DNA from: Alphaproteobacteria bacterium
GTDB lineage: Bacteria; Pseudomonadota; Alphaproteobacteria; Rhodobacterales; Rhodobacteraceae
NCBI GenBank assembly: GCA_030428025.1
Contig: JAUIBJ010000018.1
Coordinates: 1 to 16,783, forward strand
Direction: 5' to 3'
Length of the DNA: 16,783 nt
Within the stretch, counting starts at the first letter, position 1. The number at the start of each line of letters is the position of its first letter. Below, piece by piece: positions 1 through 7,500 of this stretch. The notes beneath the pieces were generated by a model. It saw only the letters and a list, made by a program, of their open reading frames with translations. It searched no databases and was not told the origin of the DNA. Both the position numbers and the translations under genes were made by a program.

Positions 1-2
1 GG

Positions 3-719
3 TCAGTCAGCCTCGAGACGGTCGCGCAGGCTGTCGATGGTCATGTCGAAGCCCAGCGTGCCGTCGGCCTGCACCGTCAGGTTCGCCACTTCGATGGCGA
101 GGCTGTCGGGCGACAGGCCCGTCTGGCCGTTCACCTCGACCACGGCCTGGGTGCTGCCGTCTGCGGGATCGGTCCGGGTATTGTAGATGGTTCCGATCAG
201 CACGCCATCGGACGAGACCACGCCCGTCGGCCGATCAAGCAGAAGCTTCAACTCCTGCGACATTTCGGTGTTGCCCTGGCCGCTGGCACCGGTGCCGGCG
301 GTGGCGCTGGCCGTGGCGGCGCCGTCATCGGCATCGGCCCCGGTATCAGCGCTGTCGCTGTCGGCTGCGCTCCCGGTATCCGAACTGTCGGAGCCGGCAT
401 CGGCGCTGTCGGTGTCGCCCGAACCGTCATCGGCATCGGCCGAACCGGATGCGTCGCTGTCGCCGGTCTCCGCCGAGGCGCTGGCGTCGGCATCGGCAGA
501 GGCGGAGGCGCCATCGGTTCCGACATCGGCGCTTACGCCGACATCGGCGCCGGTATCTCCCACGCCGACATCGGCGCCCACATCGGCGCCGACGCTGCCG
601 CCATCGGTCCCGACCTGGCCGCCGACGCCCGCGTCAGCGCCGCCCAGACCCTGGGCAAGGGCCGGCAGCGCCACGCCGCCGGCGAGAATGGTAGTGAGTG
701 CCAGTTTCTTGAAGGTCAT
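3..719 (-). CDS. Exported acidic low-complexity protein with conserved C-terminal module
   Basis: This 238-residue protein is of unknown function. It begins with a clear signal peptide (MTFKK, then a hydrophobic core to about residue 20, ending PALAQ), so it is probably exported to the periplasm or outside. Residues 24-70 are Gly/Ala/Asp/Val repeats (GADVG type). Residues 71-150 are an Asp/Ser/Ala/Gly stretch with almost no hydrophobic residues, probably disordered and strongly acidic. Residues 155-238 look folded and resemble the C-terminus of the neighbouring protein encoded at 888-1418 (pattern GxVxSxDGVxxGT near 166-177, then Asp-rich LRDRL at the end). The ATG at 719 was chosen because it gives the signal peptide and has GGAAAGG just upstream; the frame stays open further upstream. 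The stop is at the left edge of the window. Calcium binding by the acidic repeats is only a guess. Confidence 0.75.
   Translation of the reverse strand: MTFKKLALTTILAGGVALPALAQGLGGADAGVGGQVGTDGGSVGADVGADVGVGDTGADVGVSADVGTDGASASADADASASAETGDSDASGSADADDGSGDTDSADAGSDSSDTGSAADSDSADTGADADDGAATASATAGTGASGQGNTEMSQELKLLLDRPTGVVSSDGVLIGTIYNTRTDPADGSTQAVVEVNGQTGLSPDSLAIEVANLTVQADGTLGFDMTIDSLRDRLEAD
516..599 (-). repeat. Degenerate in-frame GADVG-type repeat
   Basis: Within the exported protein gene, the motif G/S-A-D-V-G occurs at residues 44-48, 48-52, 57-61 and 63-67. At DNA level this appears on the plus strand as repeated CCGACATCGGCGCC-like blocks with irregular spacing. It is a coding low-complexity repeat and may be prone to length change by slippage. 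Confidence 0.6.
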
Positions 720-831
720 TTCACTTTCCTTTCCAAAGGTTGCTTGACCCAAGCGGAAGGTGTTTCCTGCCGTCCGCCGTACTCGAACCCCAAGTGAGAC
801 CATCTTCTCGGCCGACAATGGATTGTGCGGC

Positions 832-866
832 GAAGAAAACGCCCCGGAACACGTGCCCCGGGGCGT
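832..866 (-). terminator. Intrinsic terminator downstream of the second exported-protein gene
   Basis: A perfect 9-bp inverted repeat (ACGCCCCGG at 839-847, CCGGGGCGT at 858-866) encloses a 10-base loop. Read on the minus strand, the stem runs into TTTTCTTC. It lies 22 bases after the stop of the gene at 888-1418 and before the gene at 3-719, so the two are probably separate transcription units. Confidence 0.8.
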
Positions 867-887
867 CTTGTGGGCGGTCAATCCGCG

Positions 888-1418
888 TTAGCCATTGATC
901 CGATACACGACGTCGTCGCGCAGGTCCGGCTCGTTGCCATAGTATTCAAGGCCTTGGTCTTCGACGTTGACCTTCAGTGTCGAGGCGGGGAAGCCCACCA
1001 GCTCGACATCGTAGTCCATGTTCTCGCTGACATCGACGACCACCAGGTCGTCGCCCGGGCCACGGCTGCTGACATAGGCGGCGGTCCCGAGACGGACGCC
1101 ATCGACGGTGGAGACGACGGCACCGTTGCGCGCGGTGTTCAGCACGTTCTCGACCTCGGTCTGGGCGGTGTCCACCGGCTCGTTGGGTGCGAGATCTTCA
1201 TTCGCGCCTTCCTGCGAGGGACCGGCGGCTTCCACGTCCACGGCGCGGCGGCCTTCGACGGTATAGACGTTGGAGCCAGAGGTCACGGACGTGGTGTACT
1301 CGACACCATCATGATCCATGAGTTTATGGCCTTTTTCCATGATTGCGTCATCCGCATGGGCCGCCAGCGCGGTCGCGCTTGTCAGAGCGGTTGCAAGTGC
1401 AAGTTTCCGAAGGGTCAT
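888..1418 (-). CDS. Exported protein, paralogue of the neighbouring acidic protein
   Basis: This 176-residue protein of unknown function has a signal peptide (MTLRK, hydrophobic Ala/Leu/Thr core, cleavage likely after AHA at 20-22) and is probably periplasmic. The N-terminal part of the mature chain is polar (DGVEYTT near 37-43, GRRAVDVEA near 57-65), followed by an acidic linker at 66-90. Residues 94-176 resemble the end of the protein encoded at 3-719: GAVVSTVDGVRLGT at 99-112, alternating hydrophobic strands, then LRDDV near the end. The general look recalls small beta-barrel (PRC-barrel-like) domains, but I cannot confirm that. The ATG at 1418 was chosen for the signal peptide and the upstream AAAGGA; 19 further upstream codons are open but unlikely to be used. 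An intrinsic terminator follows the gene. Confidence 0.75.
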   Translation of the reverse strand: MTLRKLALATALTSATALAAHADDAIMEKGHKLMDHDGVEYTTSVTSGSNVYTVEGRRAVDVEAAGPSQEGANEDLAPNEPVDTAQTEVENVLNTARNGAVVSTVDGVRLGTAAYVSSRGPGDDLVVVDVSENMDYDVELVGFPASTLKVNVEDQGLEYYGNEPDLRDDVVYRING

Positions 1419-1673
1419 GAATTGATCCTTTCTGTTTCGTGTTCCGCAGTCCTGAGACCGCGATGGTTCGGGCAATCTGCCCTCTTGATCGTTCTGGCTG
1501 GTGAACGCGAGGTCTGGGTCAGAGTTCCTGCGCGCCGTGCGCCTTCCGTGACGTCAGGCGTGCAGCTTGGCGAAAAAATCAGGGAAATTCATAGATTTAA
1601 CTTGATAAAATTTTTTGACTGCCTTTTTCTGGGCCCGGTCCGGGATGATGCGACCAAGAAAGGCGGAGGCGGC
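1419..1673. other. Divergent intergenic region
   Basis: This is 255 bases between two divergent genes. The half nearest the PLP-enzyme gene (about 1570-1628) is far more AT-rich than its surroundings and presumably carries promoter elements, but I could not place a convincing -35/-10 pair on either strand. An 8-bp perfect palindrome TGACGTCA lies at 1549-1556. A small CCCGG-T-CCGGG inverted repeat precedes the start of the gene at 1674. No small ORF with good support was found. Confidence 0.4.
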
Positions 1674-2705
1674 ATGGAAGAGCTGAAAAACCCGTGGCGG
1701 GGCAAGGGGTTGGCCGAGGATGTTCTTGGCGGCGCACCCTGGCCCAGTGCCGATACGGCCGCGCCCGAGGCGCTGCTGGCGCGCTGTCCGGCAGCGGCGG
1801 AAACGCCGATTGTGGGGCTCGACGGGTTCGGCTGCGGGCTTTGGGTGAAGGACGAGCGCGCCCGGATGGGGCTTGGCAGCTTCAAGGCTCTTGGGGCGGC
1901 CTATGTCATCGCCCATCAGGCTGCCGCGAAGGGAGGCGACGATCTGTCCGCCGCGCTCACGGGGCAGACCTATGTGACCGCCAGCGCCGGCAATCACGGG
2001 CTGTCGGTGGCCGCCGGCGCCCGCATCTTCGGGGCGAAGGCCGTTGTCTATCTGGCGGAAACCGTGCCGGAGGGTTTCGCCGACAGGCTGCGCGCCAAGG
2101 GGGCCAAGGTGGTCCGCGAAGGAGCGGAGTACGAGGCCAGCATGGAGGCCGCGAAAACAGCGGCCGAAGCCAATGGCTGGACGCTCCTGTCGGACAGTTC
2201 ATGGCCGGGCTACTTCGATCTGCCGCATCGGCTGATGGAGGGCTATCTGGCCATGGCGGCCGAAGCCGCCCGGCAGATGCCCGCGCCGCCAAGTCACATT
2301 TTTCTTCAGGCCGGGGTCGGGGGGCTGGCGGGCGCTTGTGCCGCGCATTTCCGGCAGGTCTGGGGGCAGGGCCCGCAGGTCGTGGTGGTGGAACCCGAGG
2401 CCGCTCCGGCTCTCGCGGCCAGCATCCGTGCGGGGCGGCCGGTGGTCACGGAGGGGCCGGTTTCGTGCATGGGGCGGCTGGATTGCAAGGTGCCTTCGCT
2501 CATTGCGCTGAAGGGGCTGGCGCGGGATGCCGACTTGTTCGTTACCGTGACTGAAGAAGAGGCCGAAGAGATCCTGCCCCGGCTCGCGGCGCAGGGCATG
2601 GCCACGACTGCCTCCGGAGCGGCCGGCATCGCGGCGCTGGCGAAGATGGAGCTTGGGCCAGAGGCTCGGGTGCTTGCCATCGTCAGCGAAGAGGCCGAGG
2701 CGTGA
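1674..2705 (+). CDS. Fold-type II PLP-dependent lyase, diaminopropionate ammonia-lyase-like
   Basis: This 343-residue enzyme belongs to the tryptophan synthase beta/threonine dehydratase superfamily. Visible hallmarks are the Schiff-base lysine in GLGSFKALGA (Lys71), the substrate loop SAGNHG (104-109) and the Gly-rich cofactor-phosphate loop QAGVGGLAG (212-220). The wording around Lys71 and the later SxxWPGYFDLPH and CMGRLDCKVPS segments most resemble diaminopropionate ammonia-lyases, which split 2,3-diaminopropionate to pyruvate and ammonia. It is shorter than the roughly 400-residue enterobacterial enzyme, so the substrate may differ (serine, threonine or hydroxyaspartate are possible). 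The ATG at 1674 is preceded by GGCGGAGG; the frame is open far upstream but that stretch overlaps the divergent gene. It is a single-gene unit convergent with the GNAT gene. The family is confident; the exact reaction is not. Confidence 0.85.
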   Translation: MEELKNPWRGKGLAEDVLGGAPWPSADTAAPEALLARCPAAAETPIVGLDGFGCGLWVKDERARMGLGSFKALGAAYVIAHQAAAKGGDDLSAALTGQTYVTASAGNHGLSVAAGARIFGAKAVVYLAETVPEGFADRLRAKGAKVVREGAEYEASMEAAKTAAEANGWTLLSDSSWPGYFDLPHRLMEGYLAMAAEAARQMPAPPSHIFLQAGVGGLAGACAAHFRQVWGQGPQVVVVEPEAAPALAASIRAGRPVVTEGPVSCMGRLDCKVPSLIALKGLARDADLFVTVTEEEAEEILPRLAAQGMATTASGAAGIAALAKMELGPEARVLAIVSEEAEA

Positions 2706-2792
2706 AAGTCGGTCGTCTCGCGCCTCCGCGCGCGCGAAGTGGAAGGCGTCATGGAAGCGGGACGAGACCGTGCCGCACCCGAGATATCGTGA

Positions 2793-3305
2793 TCACCGGG
2801 GCCGCGGCGCGTCCGGTTTCGCATCAGTCGGCGGCTGCGCGGCCGGGTCCCTGAGCGCGAACCGCATCAGCGGCAGCGACCGGCCGGCTATCGAGCCCGA
2901 GGGCGCGCTGCCGATCACGCTCGCGCCCATGCGTTCATAGAAGGGCACTGCGGCCGGGTCGGCCTCGATCCGCAGATATGCGGCCCCGCTTTGCCGTGCC
3001 TCGTCTGCGCACCAGCCGAACAGCCGCCGGCCCACACCGCGCCCCATGCAGGCAGGCGCCACGAAAAGCTTCCATATCTCGGGTGCGCCGTCGTCGCAAA
3101 CGACCTGCGCCACCCCTGCCAGCGCCCCGTCGAGCCGCGCGGTGGCAAAGGCGCTGTTGCGCAGATCGTCGGCGGTGACCGTCAGTTCCTCGCGGCAGGC
3201 CGCCATGAATGCCGCGTCATAGCCCCAATGCGCCTTGGAGGCGAGGCATAGCGCGGTCAGCGCGTCAAGATCGGCAATCTGCGGCGTTGTTAGAAAAACG
3301 GTCAT
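2793..3305 (-). CDS. GNAT-family N-acetyltransferase
   Basis: This 170-residue GNAT protein transfers an acetyl group from acetyl-CoA to an unknown amine. The acetyl-CoA pyrophosphate loop is clear: LFVAPACMGRGVGRRLFGW at 80-98, including the R/QxxGxG/A-type motif MGRGVG. It is followed by LRIEADPAAVPFYERMGA (111-128), the usual beta5/alpha4 region of the fold. The tail after 150 is Pro/Ala-rich. The ATG at 3305 was preferred over one 19 codons upstream because it opens at the fold's first strand, has AAGGGC upstream, and avoids reading through the terminator at 3332-3360. The gene is cytoplasmic and lies directly downstream of a leader ORF plus terminator, which suggests its expression may depend on terminator read-through. 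Confidence 0.85.
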   Translation of the reverse strand: MTVFLTTPQIADLDALTALCLASKAHWGYDAAFMAACREELTVTADDLRNSAFATARLDGALAGVAQVVCDDGAPEIWKLFVAPACMGRGVGRRLFGWCADEARQSGAAYLRIEADPAAVPFYERMGASVIGSAPSGSIAGRSLPLMRFALRDPAAQPPTDAKPDAPRPR

Positions 3306-3331
3306 GATGCCCTTATATCGGGCATCCGGCG

Positions 3332-3360
3332 AAAAAAAAGGCCGAGCACTAAGCTCGGCC
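3332..3360 (-). terminator. Strong intrinsic terminator between the LysR/leader region and the GNAT gene
   Basis: An 8-bp perfect stem (GGCCGAGC at 3340-3347, GCTCGGCC at 3353-3360) with a 5-base loop is followed on the minus strand by eight T residues (plus-strand A run 3332-3339). It ends transcripts coming from the right. Because the GNAT start is only 27 bases beyond the T run, it could act as an attenuator, or simply end the LysR transcript. Confidence 0.9.
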
Positions 3361-3405
3361 ATAGTCCAACAGGGAGGTATGATGGTGCTGCGCGTCGCGC
3401 CTCAC
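3349..3405 (-). CDS. Candidate 18-residue leader peptide with three consecutive His codons
   Basis: A GTG-initiated ORF on the minus strand encodes MRRDAQHHHTSLLDYGRA. GGGAGG (3416-3411) lies five bases before the GTG, which is near-ideal. The His codons CAC CAT CAT lie at 3387-3379 as codons 7-9. The stop TAG falls in the loop region of the terminator at 3332-3360. Tandem codons for one amino acid next to a terminator and ahead of a gene are the classical layout of ribosome-mediated attenuation. In the usual scheme, however, the leader stop lies before the terminator stem; here a ribosome finishing the ORF would cover the stem. The peptide could also be a chance ORF in a 3' region or small RNA. 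I do not recognise it. Confidence 0.4.
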   Translation of the reverse strand: MRRDAQHHHTSLLDYGRA

Positions 3406-3416
3406 CGTCACCTCCC
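3372..3416 (-). promoter_or_regulatory. Hairpin that pairs the leader Shine-Dalgarno with its own ORF
   Basis: GGGAGGT at 3372-3378 is the exact complement of ACCTCCC at 3410-3416. The inner segments 3381-3387 and 3403-3409 also pair, with one G-U (plus transcript) or C-A (minus transcript) position. A GCGC/GCGC tip completes a long stem. In a minus-strand transcript the stem occludes the GGGAGG ribosome site of the 18-codon ORF, using codons just after the His run. It may be a translation switch or part of a small RNA ending at the adjacent terminator. Confidence 0.5.
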
Positions 3417-3520
3417 GGAATTAGGGGCACCGGACGGGGCGATCAAGAAAAAATATGCTGCAACTGCATCATGTCCGGTATGTGTTGCATGCATATCTCA
3501 CGTGCAGATTGCTGAATTTG

Positions 3521-4426
3521 TCAGCTACCTGACTGTTTTTGAAGCTCTTTTCGATAAAGAACGATCTCTTCCTGCACGAAATCGCGGAAGGCTGCGATCC
3601 GCTTGGACTGCCGAAGTTCGGACGGGTAGGCCAGAAAGACCGGCACCTCCACCGATTGCACATTCGGCAGAACCTGGATCAGTTGCGGGAAATCGCGGCT
3701 GAGATAATCGGGCAGAACGCCAATGCCGAGGTTTTGCAGCACGCTTTGCAGTACCCCGTAATAGTTGTTGACCGTCAGCAGCGAGGGGATCTCGTAGGTC
3801 ATCAGTTCCTGCACCAGCGTCGCGCCGGCGCCCACCTGGGCCGAGCGCGGGTTCTGACAGATCAGCCGGTGCCCGGGCAGGTTTTCGGGGCTGTCCGGGT
3901 TGCCCCGCTGACTGATATAGTCGCGAGAGGCGTAAAGACACATATGCACGCTCATCAGCCGCTTGCGGATCAGGTCGGCCTGGCTCGGCTCCTTCATCCG
4001 GATTGCCACATCCGCCTCGCGCATCGGCAGGTCGAGCACGCGTTCCTCCAGCATCAGGTCGATGTTGAGGTCGGGGTATTTCTCGAACAGCTTGGGCAGA
4101 CGCGGGGCAAGCCAGAGCGTGCCGAACCCGATGGTGGTGGTCACCCGCAATTCGCCGAAGACCTCCTCTTCGCTGTCGCGGATGCGGGCGGTGGCCGCGT
4201 CGAGCCGGCGCATCATCGCGCGGGTGGCGTCGAACAGAAGCTCGCCCTGTTCGGTGAGAATCAGCCCCCTCGCATGGCGGTGAAAAAGTGTGGCATTGAG
4301 CGATTCTTCCAGCCCCCGGATCTGCCGCGAGATCGCCGATTGCGACAGATGCAGCTGATCGCCCGCATGGGTCAGACTGCCGGCATCGGCCACCGCGTGG
4401 AATATTCTGAGCTTATCCCAATCCAT
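3521..4426 (-). CDS. LysR-family transcriptional regulator
   Basis: This 301-residue protein is of typical LysR length. The winged helix-turn-helix spans residues 3-63 (WDKLRIFHAVADAGSLTHAG, then LSQSAISRQIRGLEE and LFHRHARGLILTEQGELL). A linker helix and a two-lobed effector-binding domain fill the rest (GELRVTTTIGFGTLWLAPRLP near 91-110; LPGHRLICQNP near 185-195). It is divergent from the fused oxidoreductase gene, the standard layout for a LysR regulator controlling its neighbour, so it probably regulates that gene and itself in response to a related oxo-acid or aromatic compound (inference). The ATG at 4426 was chosen because the HTH begins immediately; 13 more codons upstream are open. 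The ribosome site is weak (GAAAG). A terminator downstream at 3332-3360 could end its transcript. Confidence 0.9.
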   Translation of the reverse strand: MDWDKLRIFHAVADAGSLTHAGDQLHLSQSAISRQIRGLEESLNATLFHRHARGLILTEQGELLFDATRAMMRRLDAATARIRDSEEEVFGELRVTTTIGFGTLWLAPRLPKLFEKYPDLNIDLMLEERVLDLPMREADVAIRMKEPSQADLIRKRLMSVHMCLYASRDYISQRGNPDSPENLPGHRLICQNPRSAQVGAGATLVQELMTYEIPSLLTVNNYYGVLQSVLQNLGIGVLPDYLSRDFPQLIQVLPNVQSVEVPVFLAYPSELRQSKRIAAFRDFVQEEIVLYRKELQKQSGS

Positions 4427-4457
4427 AAAAACAACTTTCGTTTCCCAATCCGCCCGA

Positions 4458-4484
4458 TGACGCAATAGCAGAAAAACGGCGTCA
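4458..4484. promoter_or_regulatory. Inverted repeat upstream of the LysR gene, possible autoregulatory site
   Basis: TGACGC (4458-4463) and GCGTCA (4479-4484) form a 6-bp perfect inverted repeat with a 15-base spacer. On the minus strand a TATACT hexamer (4489-4484) fits a -10 box for the LysR gene, so the repeat would overlap its transcription start. No good -35 was found. It does not match the simple T-N11-A LysR core. Confidence 0.35.
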
Positions 4485-4523
4485 GTATAGCCATGAGCGA
4501 CCTGCGGAGCCGGAATTATTTGT

Positions 4524-4552
4524 TTGTTAGGTCACTAGCTATGACCTATTAT
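4524..4552 (+). promoter_or_regulatory. Promoter of the fused oxidoreductase gene
   Basis: TTGTTA (4524-4529) and TATTAT (4547-4552) are separated by exactly 17 bases and sit about 45 bases before the ATG at 4598. They match the sigma-70 -35 and -10 consensus at four and five of six positions. The surrounding sequence is locally AT-rich. Confidence 0.55.
4528..4548. promoter_or_regulatory. Palindromic operator over the oxidoreductase promoter
   Basis: TAGGTCA (4528-4534) and TGACCTA (4542-4548) form a perfect 7-bp inverted repeat around a 7-base centre. The 21-bp site fills the space between the -35 and -10 boxes and touches both. That geometry suits a dimeric repressor that blocks RNA polymerase; the divergent LysR protein or an unlinked regulator could bind it. 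Confidence 0.6.
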
Positions 4553-4597
4553 GCGCCTATATTCATACTACGGAGCAAGCCGGGTGGGAGGCCCGCC

Positions 4598-7500
4598 ATG
4601 AGCAAGCAACAGATCAGTCTGAACGACCGTTTCGACCTTACCAAATCGCCGGTTCTTTTGAACGGCACGCAGGCGCTGGTGCGTCTGATGCTGATGCAGG
4701 CCGCGCGCGACAGGGAGGCAGGGTTGAACACCGCCGGTTATGTCACCGGCTATCGCGGTTCGCCCTTAGGCGCGGTCGATCTGCAGATGGGCCGGGCGCA
4801 GAAGGTGCTGGCCGAGGCCAACGTCACCTTCCAGCCGGGGTTGAACGAGGATCTGGCGGCCACCGCACTTTGGGGCACGCAACAGGCCGAACTGCGCGGA
4901 GAGGGCAAGTATGACGGCGTCTTCGGGCTCTGGTACGGCAAGGGGCCGGGAGTGGACCGCTCGGGCGACGTGATGCGGCATGCCAACATGGCCGGCACCT
5001 CGAAACACGGCGGCGTGCTGATGGCGATGGGGGACGACCATACCGGCGAAAGCTCGACCGTCTGCCATCAGTCCGACTGGGCGATGGTGGATGCCTACAT
5101 GCCTGTGCTGTCGCCAGCGGGGGTGCAGGAAATTCTGGATTTCGGGCTTTACGGTTTTGCCATGAGCCGCTTTGCAGGCGTCTGGTGCGGGCTGAAGACG
5201 ATGAAGGACACGGTCGAGGTGACCAGCGTGGTGGATGCGCGCCCCGACCGGATGCAATTCGTGAGCCCCGAGTTCGACATGCCCGAGGGCGGGCTCAACA
5301 TCCGGCTGGGCGATCACTGGATTCCGCAGGAAGCGCGGATGATCGACTACAAGAGGTATGCCGCCGAAGCCTTTGCACATGCGAACAAAATCGACAAACG
5401 CATGTGGGGAAAACCGGGCGCCAAGATCGGTTTCGTCGCCGCCGGCAAGAACTGGCTGGACCTGGTACACGCCTTCGACCTGCTGGGCATCGACGCCGAC
5501 GAGGCCGAGCGCCTGGGCCTGACCGCCTACAAGGTCGGGCAGACCTTCCCGATGGACATGAAGGGCTTTCACGACTGGGCCGAGGGGCTGGACCTGATCG
5601 TGGTGGTCGAGGAAAAGCGCAAGCTGATCGAGATCCAGATCAAGGAGGCGATCTTCGACGACCGGCGCGGCCGCCGCGTCTATGGCTGGTACAAGGGCGG
5701 CGCCGGGGGCATGCATACAGAGGAGCTTTTCCCCACTCGGATGGCGCTCGACCCTGTGATGATCGCAGAAAAAATCGGCGGCATCCTGGTTGAGGAGGGG
5801 CGCGGAACCGAAAGTGTCACTGCTGGCCTCTCGGAGATCGCCGAGGCGAAGAAGGCCGACAATGCCAAGGAGATCGCCGCGCGGCTGCCCTATTTCTGCG
5901 CCGGCTGCCCGCACAACACCTCCACCAGGGTACCCGAGGGCAGCCGTGCCTATGCCGGGATCGGCTGTCACATCATGGCGCTGTGGATGGATCGCGAAAC
6001 CAGCGGCTATACCCATATGGGCGCCGAGGGGGCGAACTGGATCGGCGAGGCGCCGTTTTCCAAACGCGATCACGTGTTCCAGAACCTGGGCGACGGCACC
6101 TACAACCATTCGGGGCTTCTGGCGATCCGCGCGGCGCTCGCCGCCGGCACCAACATCACCTACAAGATCCTGTACAACGACGCTGTGGCGATGACCGGCG
6201 GGCAGACCAACGAGGGCGGGCTGGGCCCCGACCGGATCGCCCGGGAACTGCTGGCCATGGGGGTGCAGCATCTGGCGGTGGTCTATGACCCCAAGGAAGA
6301 ACCCGAGCGCAGCCATTTTCCCTCCGGCATCGGCTGGCACGAGCGGGACGAGCTGCCGCAGGTGCAGGAGAGATTCAAGGATATCAAGGGCGTGTCGGCC
6401 ATCATTTACGTGCAGACCTGTGCCGCCGAAAAGCGCCGCCGCCGCAAGCGCGGCAATTTCCCCGACCCCGACAAGCGGGTCTTCATCAACACCGATATCT
6501 GCGAGGGTTGCGGCGATTGCGGGGTGAAATCGAACTGCGTGGCCATCGTGCCGAAAGAGACGGAGCTGGGCCGCAAGCGCGCCATCGACCAGTCGGCCTG
6601 CAACAAGGATTTCAGCTGTCTCAAGGGTTTCTGCCCCTCCTTCGTGACGCTGGAGGGCGCCAAGATCCGCAAGGAGGCGGCGACCGACCTGACCCTGCCG
6701 GACCTTCCCGAGCCGGCGATGCCGCAGATCGACGGCACCCATAACGTGGTGATCACCGGCGTCGGCGGCACCGGCGCGGTGACCATCGGCGCGGTGCTGG
6801 CGCAGGCGGCGCAGCTCGACGGCAAGGGCGCGGGGGTGATGGAAATGGCCGGGCTCGCCCAGAAGGGCGGCGCGGTGCATATCCATTGCCGTCTGGCCGA
6901 GAGGCCGGAGGATATCAGCGCCATCCGCGTGGCCACCGGCGAGGCCGATGCGCTTATCGGCGGCGATCTGGTGGTCTCGGCGGGGGCCAAGACGCTGGGA
7001 CTGATGCGCTCGGGCCGCACGAAGGGCGTGGTCAACAGCCACGAGATCATCACCGGCGAGTTTACACGCGATACCGAATTTTCCATCCCGGCCGACCGGC
7101 TGGAACTTTCGCTGAAGGCAAAGTTGAAGGATGATGTGCAACTCGTTGACACGACGGAGCTATCCCGCGTGACGATGGGGGATTCGATCTATTCCAACAT
7201 GATGGTCTTCGGCGCCGCCTGGCAGCGCGGCACGATCCCCGTAAGCCGTCAGGCCATCGAGGATGCGATCCGCCTCAACGGCGCCGCGGTCGAGGCCAAT
7301 CTGCGCGCCTTCGAGATCGGCCGCTGGGCGGCGGCCTTCCCCGCGGAGGCGGAAAAGCACCTCACGCCCACCGTGGTCGAGATGCCGAAGACGCTGGAGG
7401 ACAGGATCGCCTTTCGGGCCGATCATCTGACGGCCTATCAGGGCAAGGGGCTGGCCAAACGCTACCGCAAGCTGGTGGACGGGATCGAGGATACCGGCGT

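Noticed and set aside
516..599. Regularly repeated blocks considered as a CRISPR or tandem non-coding repeat
   Set aside because: The units are short, degenerate, in frame with a protein repeat, and have no unique spacers of constant length.
187..747. Plus-strand ORF rich in Pro/Ser/Ala opposite the acidic exported protein
   Set aside because: It is the mirror of the repetitive Asp/Ala/Ser coding sequence. It lacks a ribosome site and a recognisable domain, whereas the minus-strand frame has a signal peptide.
2706..2792. Imperfect GTCTCG/CGAGAC dyad between the convergent PLP-enzyme and GNAT genes
   Set aside because: The arms are 6 bp and 42 bases apart with no T run on either strand, so it is not a supportable bidirectional terminator.
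3379..3702. Plus-strand ORF starting ATG ATG after an excellent AGGGAGG (MMVLRVAPHRHL...)
   Set aside because: The ribosome-site match is a by-product of the GGGAGGT/ACCTCCC dyad. The ORF runs about 180 bases antisense into the LysR gene, shows no domain, and the local terminator is oriented for the opposite strand.
4766..7141. A 791-codon open frame antisense to the oxidoreductase gene
   Set aside because: High GC content keeps antisense frames open. The translation is His/Gly/Asp-rich with no recognisable domain, while the plus-strand frame has all family motifs. The same applies to long antisense frames at 7771-9678, 9663-11987 and 14109-15983.
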